Of a stretch of DNA of 64,000 bases, positions 62,579 through 64,000 are shown piece by piece (the first letter of the stretch is position 1; every line of letters starts with the position of its first letter). Source of the stretch: JARKPK01 sp964631235. GTDB taxonomy: Bacteria; Planctomycetota; Planctomycetia; Pirellulales; Thermoguttaceae. The position numbers were made by a program, and so were the translations under genes. The notes beneath the pieces are model-generated. The model was not told the DNA's origin. It saw only the letters and a list, made by a program, of their open reading frames with translations, and did no database searches. The DNA is taken from assembly GCA_964631235.1 (NCBI GenBank), contig CAZVZX010000010.1, positions 62,001 through 126,000 of the forward strand, given 5' to 3'.

Positions 62579-63891
62579 TAGAGATGCTCGCCGGCGAGAA
62601 AACCGGTGCTGAAGGCGGCCTGAAAATTGAAGCCGCCGATCGGGCCGTCCAAATCAAGCAGTTCGCCGGCGAAGAACACGCCCGGGGCGATTCGGCTTTC
62701 CATGGTGCGCGGATCGATCTGGTCGAGCGCCACACCGCCGGCGGTTACCTCGGCCTTGTGGAATCCGCGCGTGCCTTCCAAGGCGATGCGGCACTGTTTC
62801 ACTTCAGCCGCCAACTGGTTGCGAACGGCGCGGTCGATCTCCGCGGCTCGGCGGTCGCCGGCTCCCGCCCGGAGTGCCAGCGCCTGGGCGAGTCGCTGAG
62901 GAAGCCATCGGGCGAGCAACGAGGCGGCGCCGCGTTTGCCACAGGTGCGAATCGCCTCGTCGAAACACTCGGCCCAATCGGCGGCAGGGATTTGCGGGAG
63001 GAAGTCGCACACGAGTCGGGCGGCGTTCGGCCCCAACGCGCTCACCTCGCGACTGACATCCATCGCCGCCGGCCCGGAAAGCCCGAAATGAGTGAACAAA
63101 AGGGCTCCTCGGGCCCGGCTTCGCGGAGGCCGCAGCGACGAGCGCCGCCGATGCGCGGCCCGATGCCTGGCCGTCGGCAACGCCTGGGAATCATCGGGAG
63201 GACGCGAACCGCGATCGACCGCCTCGACCGCAACCTCAGCATCGGCAAGCGAAACGCCTTGAAGCTGCCGGACCCAGATTTCGGCCGACACCAGCGGCGC
63301 CAGCGCCGGCCGCGGAGGCACCACAACATGGCCCAACCGCTCGGCCATCAGGTAGCCGTCGCCGCGGGTGCCGCATGCCGGATACGAGCATCCGCCGGTG
63401 GCGAGAAGGAGATGCGAGGCCACCCATCGGCGGCGGTGAGTCGTAACGACGAAAGCGTGCGGGCCGGCGGTCGAACACTGCTCGATCGACTCAACCGTTT
63501 CGCCTGCGGCGATGACCGCGCCGGCGCGGCAAGCGGCGGCCAACAGCGCGTCGAGCACGTCGGCCGACCGGCGGCTTTGCGGGAACACCTTGCCGCCCTC
63601 TTCGACAACGGTCGGCACACCCTCGGCAGCGAAAAAATCGCGGACATCGTCGGGGCCGAAGCGTGCCAGCGCCGAGTGCAGGAATCGACCGTTGGGCCCG
63701 AAGGCGGCGATCACGCCTCTGGCATCGGTAGCATGCGTCAGGTTGCAATGCGTGCCGCCCGACATGAGAATCTTGATGCCGGGCCGGCGGTTGCGCTCGA
63801 GCAGCACCACGCGCCGGCCGCGCGATGCCGCGCGGACGGCAGCGATCAAGCCGGCCGGTCCTCCGCCCACGATCAACGCGTCGCAATCCAT
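62578..63891 (-). CDS. HI0933/BaiN-family flavoprotein
   Basis: 437 aa from ATG 63891; the frame stays open to 63981 but that part is Arg/Glu-rich. FAD-binding GGGPAG at 9-14 (DALIVGGGPAGLIAAVRAAS), then the family motif KILMSGGTHCNLTH, HLLLATGGCSYPACGTRGDG, FTHFGLSGPAAMDVS, and the C-terminal VTAGGVALDQIDPRTMESRI with VFFAGELLDLDGPIGGFNFQ. These are standard for NAD(P)/FAD-dependent oxidoreductases of this group, whose substrates are mostly unknown. An Arg/Pro/Ser-rich insert of about 35 residues lies before FTHFGLSGPA. The stop touches repeat B copy 3. Confidence 0.88.
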   Translation of the reverse strand: MDCDALIVGGGPAGLIAAVRAASRGRRVVLLERNRRPGIKILMSGGTHCNLTHATDARGVIAAFGPNGRFLHSALARFGPDDVRDFFAAEGVPTVVEEGGKVFPQSRRSADVLDALLAAACRAGAVIAAGETVESIEQCSTAGPHAFVVTTHRRRWVASHLLLATGGCSYPACGTRGDGYLMAERLGHVVVPPRPALAPLVSAEIWVRQLQGVSLADAEVAVEAVDRGSRPPDDSQALPTARHRAAHRRRSSLRPPRSRARGALLFTHFGLSGPAAMDVSREVSALGPNAARLVCDFLPQIPAADWAECFDEAIRTCGKRGAASLLARWLPQRLAQALALRAGAGDRRAAEIDRAVRNQLAAEVKQCRIALEGTRGFHKAEVTAGGVALDQIDPRTMESRIAPGVFFAGELLDLDGPIGGFNFQAAFSTGFLAGEHL

Positions 63892-64000
63892 CACGTCGAA
63901 GCTCGATTCTGCCTCGGCCCGGCGCCGCCCGCGCCGTTTGGTTCGCGGTTGCGTAGCTTCTCCATTGGGCGGCAGCCGCATCGGTTCGTCAGCCCGTGCC

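Overview
This 64 kb window is GC-rich and reads as chromosomal DNA of a planctomycete, most likely of the Pirellulales type. That placement is an inference from gene content. It rests on a Ser/Thr kinase paired with a short ECF-type sigma factor, a very long FlgL and flagellin, a K+-independent membrane pyrophosphatase, AddAB, Gfo/Idh/MocA and TIM-barrel sugar enzymes, and long non-coding spacers. No rRNA, tRNA, CRISPR array, phage or intact insertion sequence was recognised. One 10-N assembly gap lies inside the sigma factor gene.

Layout. 1-5.7 kb: a truncated unknown gene, a response-regulator diguanylate cyclase with a CBS pair, a Gfo/Idh/MocA oxidoreductase, a sugar-phosphate isomerase-like TIM barrel and a small coiled-coil protein. 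5.7-16.9 kb, all minus strand: a CCA/poly(A) nucleotidyltransferase, AddA and AddB (double-strand break repair) and an MFS transporter. 17-20.5 kb: a polyprenol-phosphate mannose synthase-like transferase overlapping a YbgC thioesterase, then an exported PhoD-like phosphatase. 20.6-28 kb: an aldo/keto reductase with hisH, an orphan CHASE-PAS histidine kinase and the proton-pumping pyrophosphatase hppA. 29.2-33.1 kb: Ser/Thr kinase, ECF sigma factor and tRNA-dihydrouridine synthase.

33.9-40.1 kb is an iron-sulfur assembly cluster: a SufR-like repressor, a lone NuoB-like protein whose stop overlaps the sufC start, sufC, sufB, sufD, a Rieske ferredoxin and a SufT/DUF59 protein. The NuoB-like gene without any other complex I gene is the most unusual content.

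40.3-55.9 kb is a flagellar island. A minus-strand series runs flgF-flgG-flgA-flgH-flgI-flgJ-flgN-flgK-flgL and is preceded by a textbook sigma-54 promoter. Divergently, fliW-csrA-flagellin lie on the plus strand, suggesting CsrA/FliW control of flagellin translation. FlgL (1109 aa) and flagellin (697 aa) carry related repeat modules in their variable central regions.

56-64 kb: a Tat-exported TIM-barrel protein, a cation/proton antiporter, a class III-like PPK2, a small membrane protein, an uncharacterised conserved protein, a polysaccharide deacetylase-like protein and a HI0933/BaiN-type flavoprotein.

Two dispersed intergenic repeat families, described from this sequence alone, recur across the window. 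Family A is about 90-100 bp with seven copies, one of them forming part of the signal peptide of the PhoD-like phosphatase. Family B is about 97-100 bp with imperfect terminal inverted repeats and three copies, two touching stop codons.
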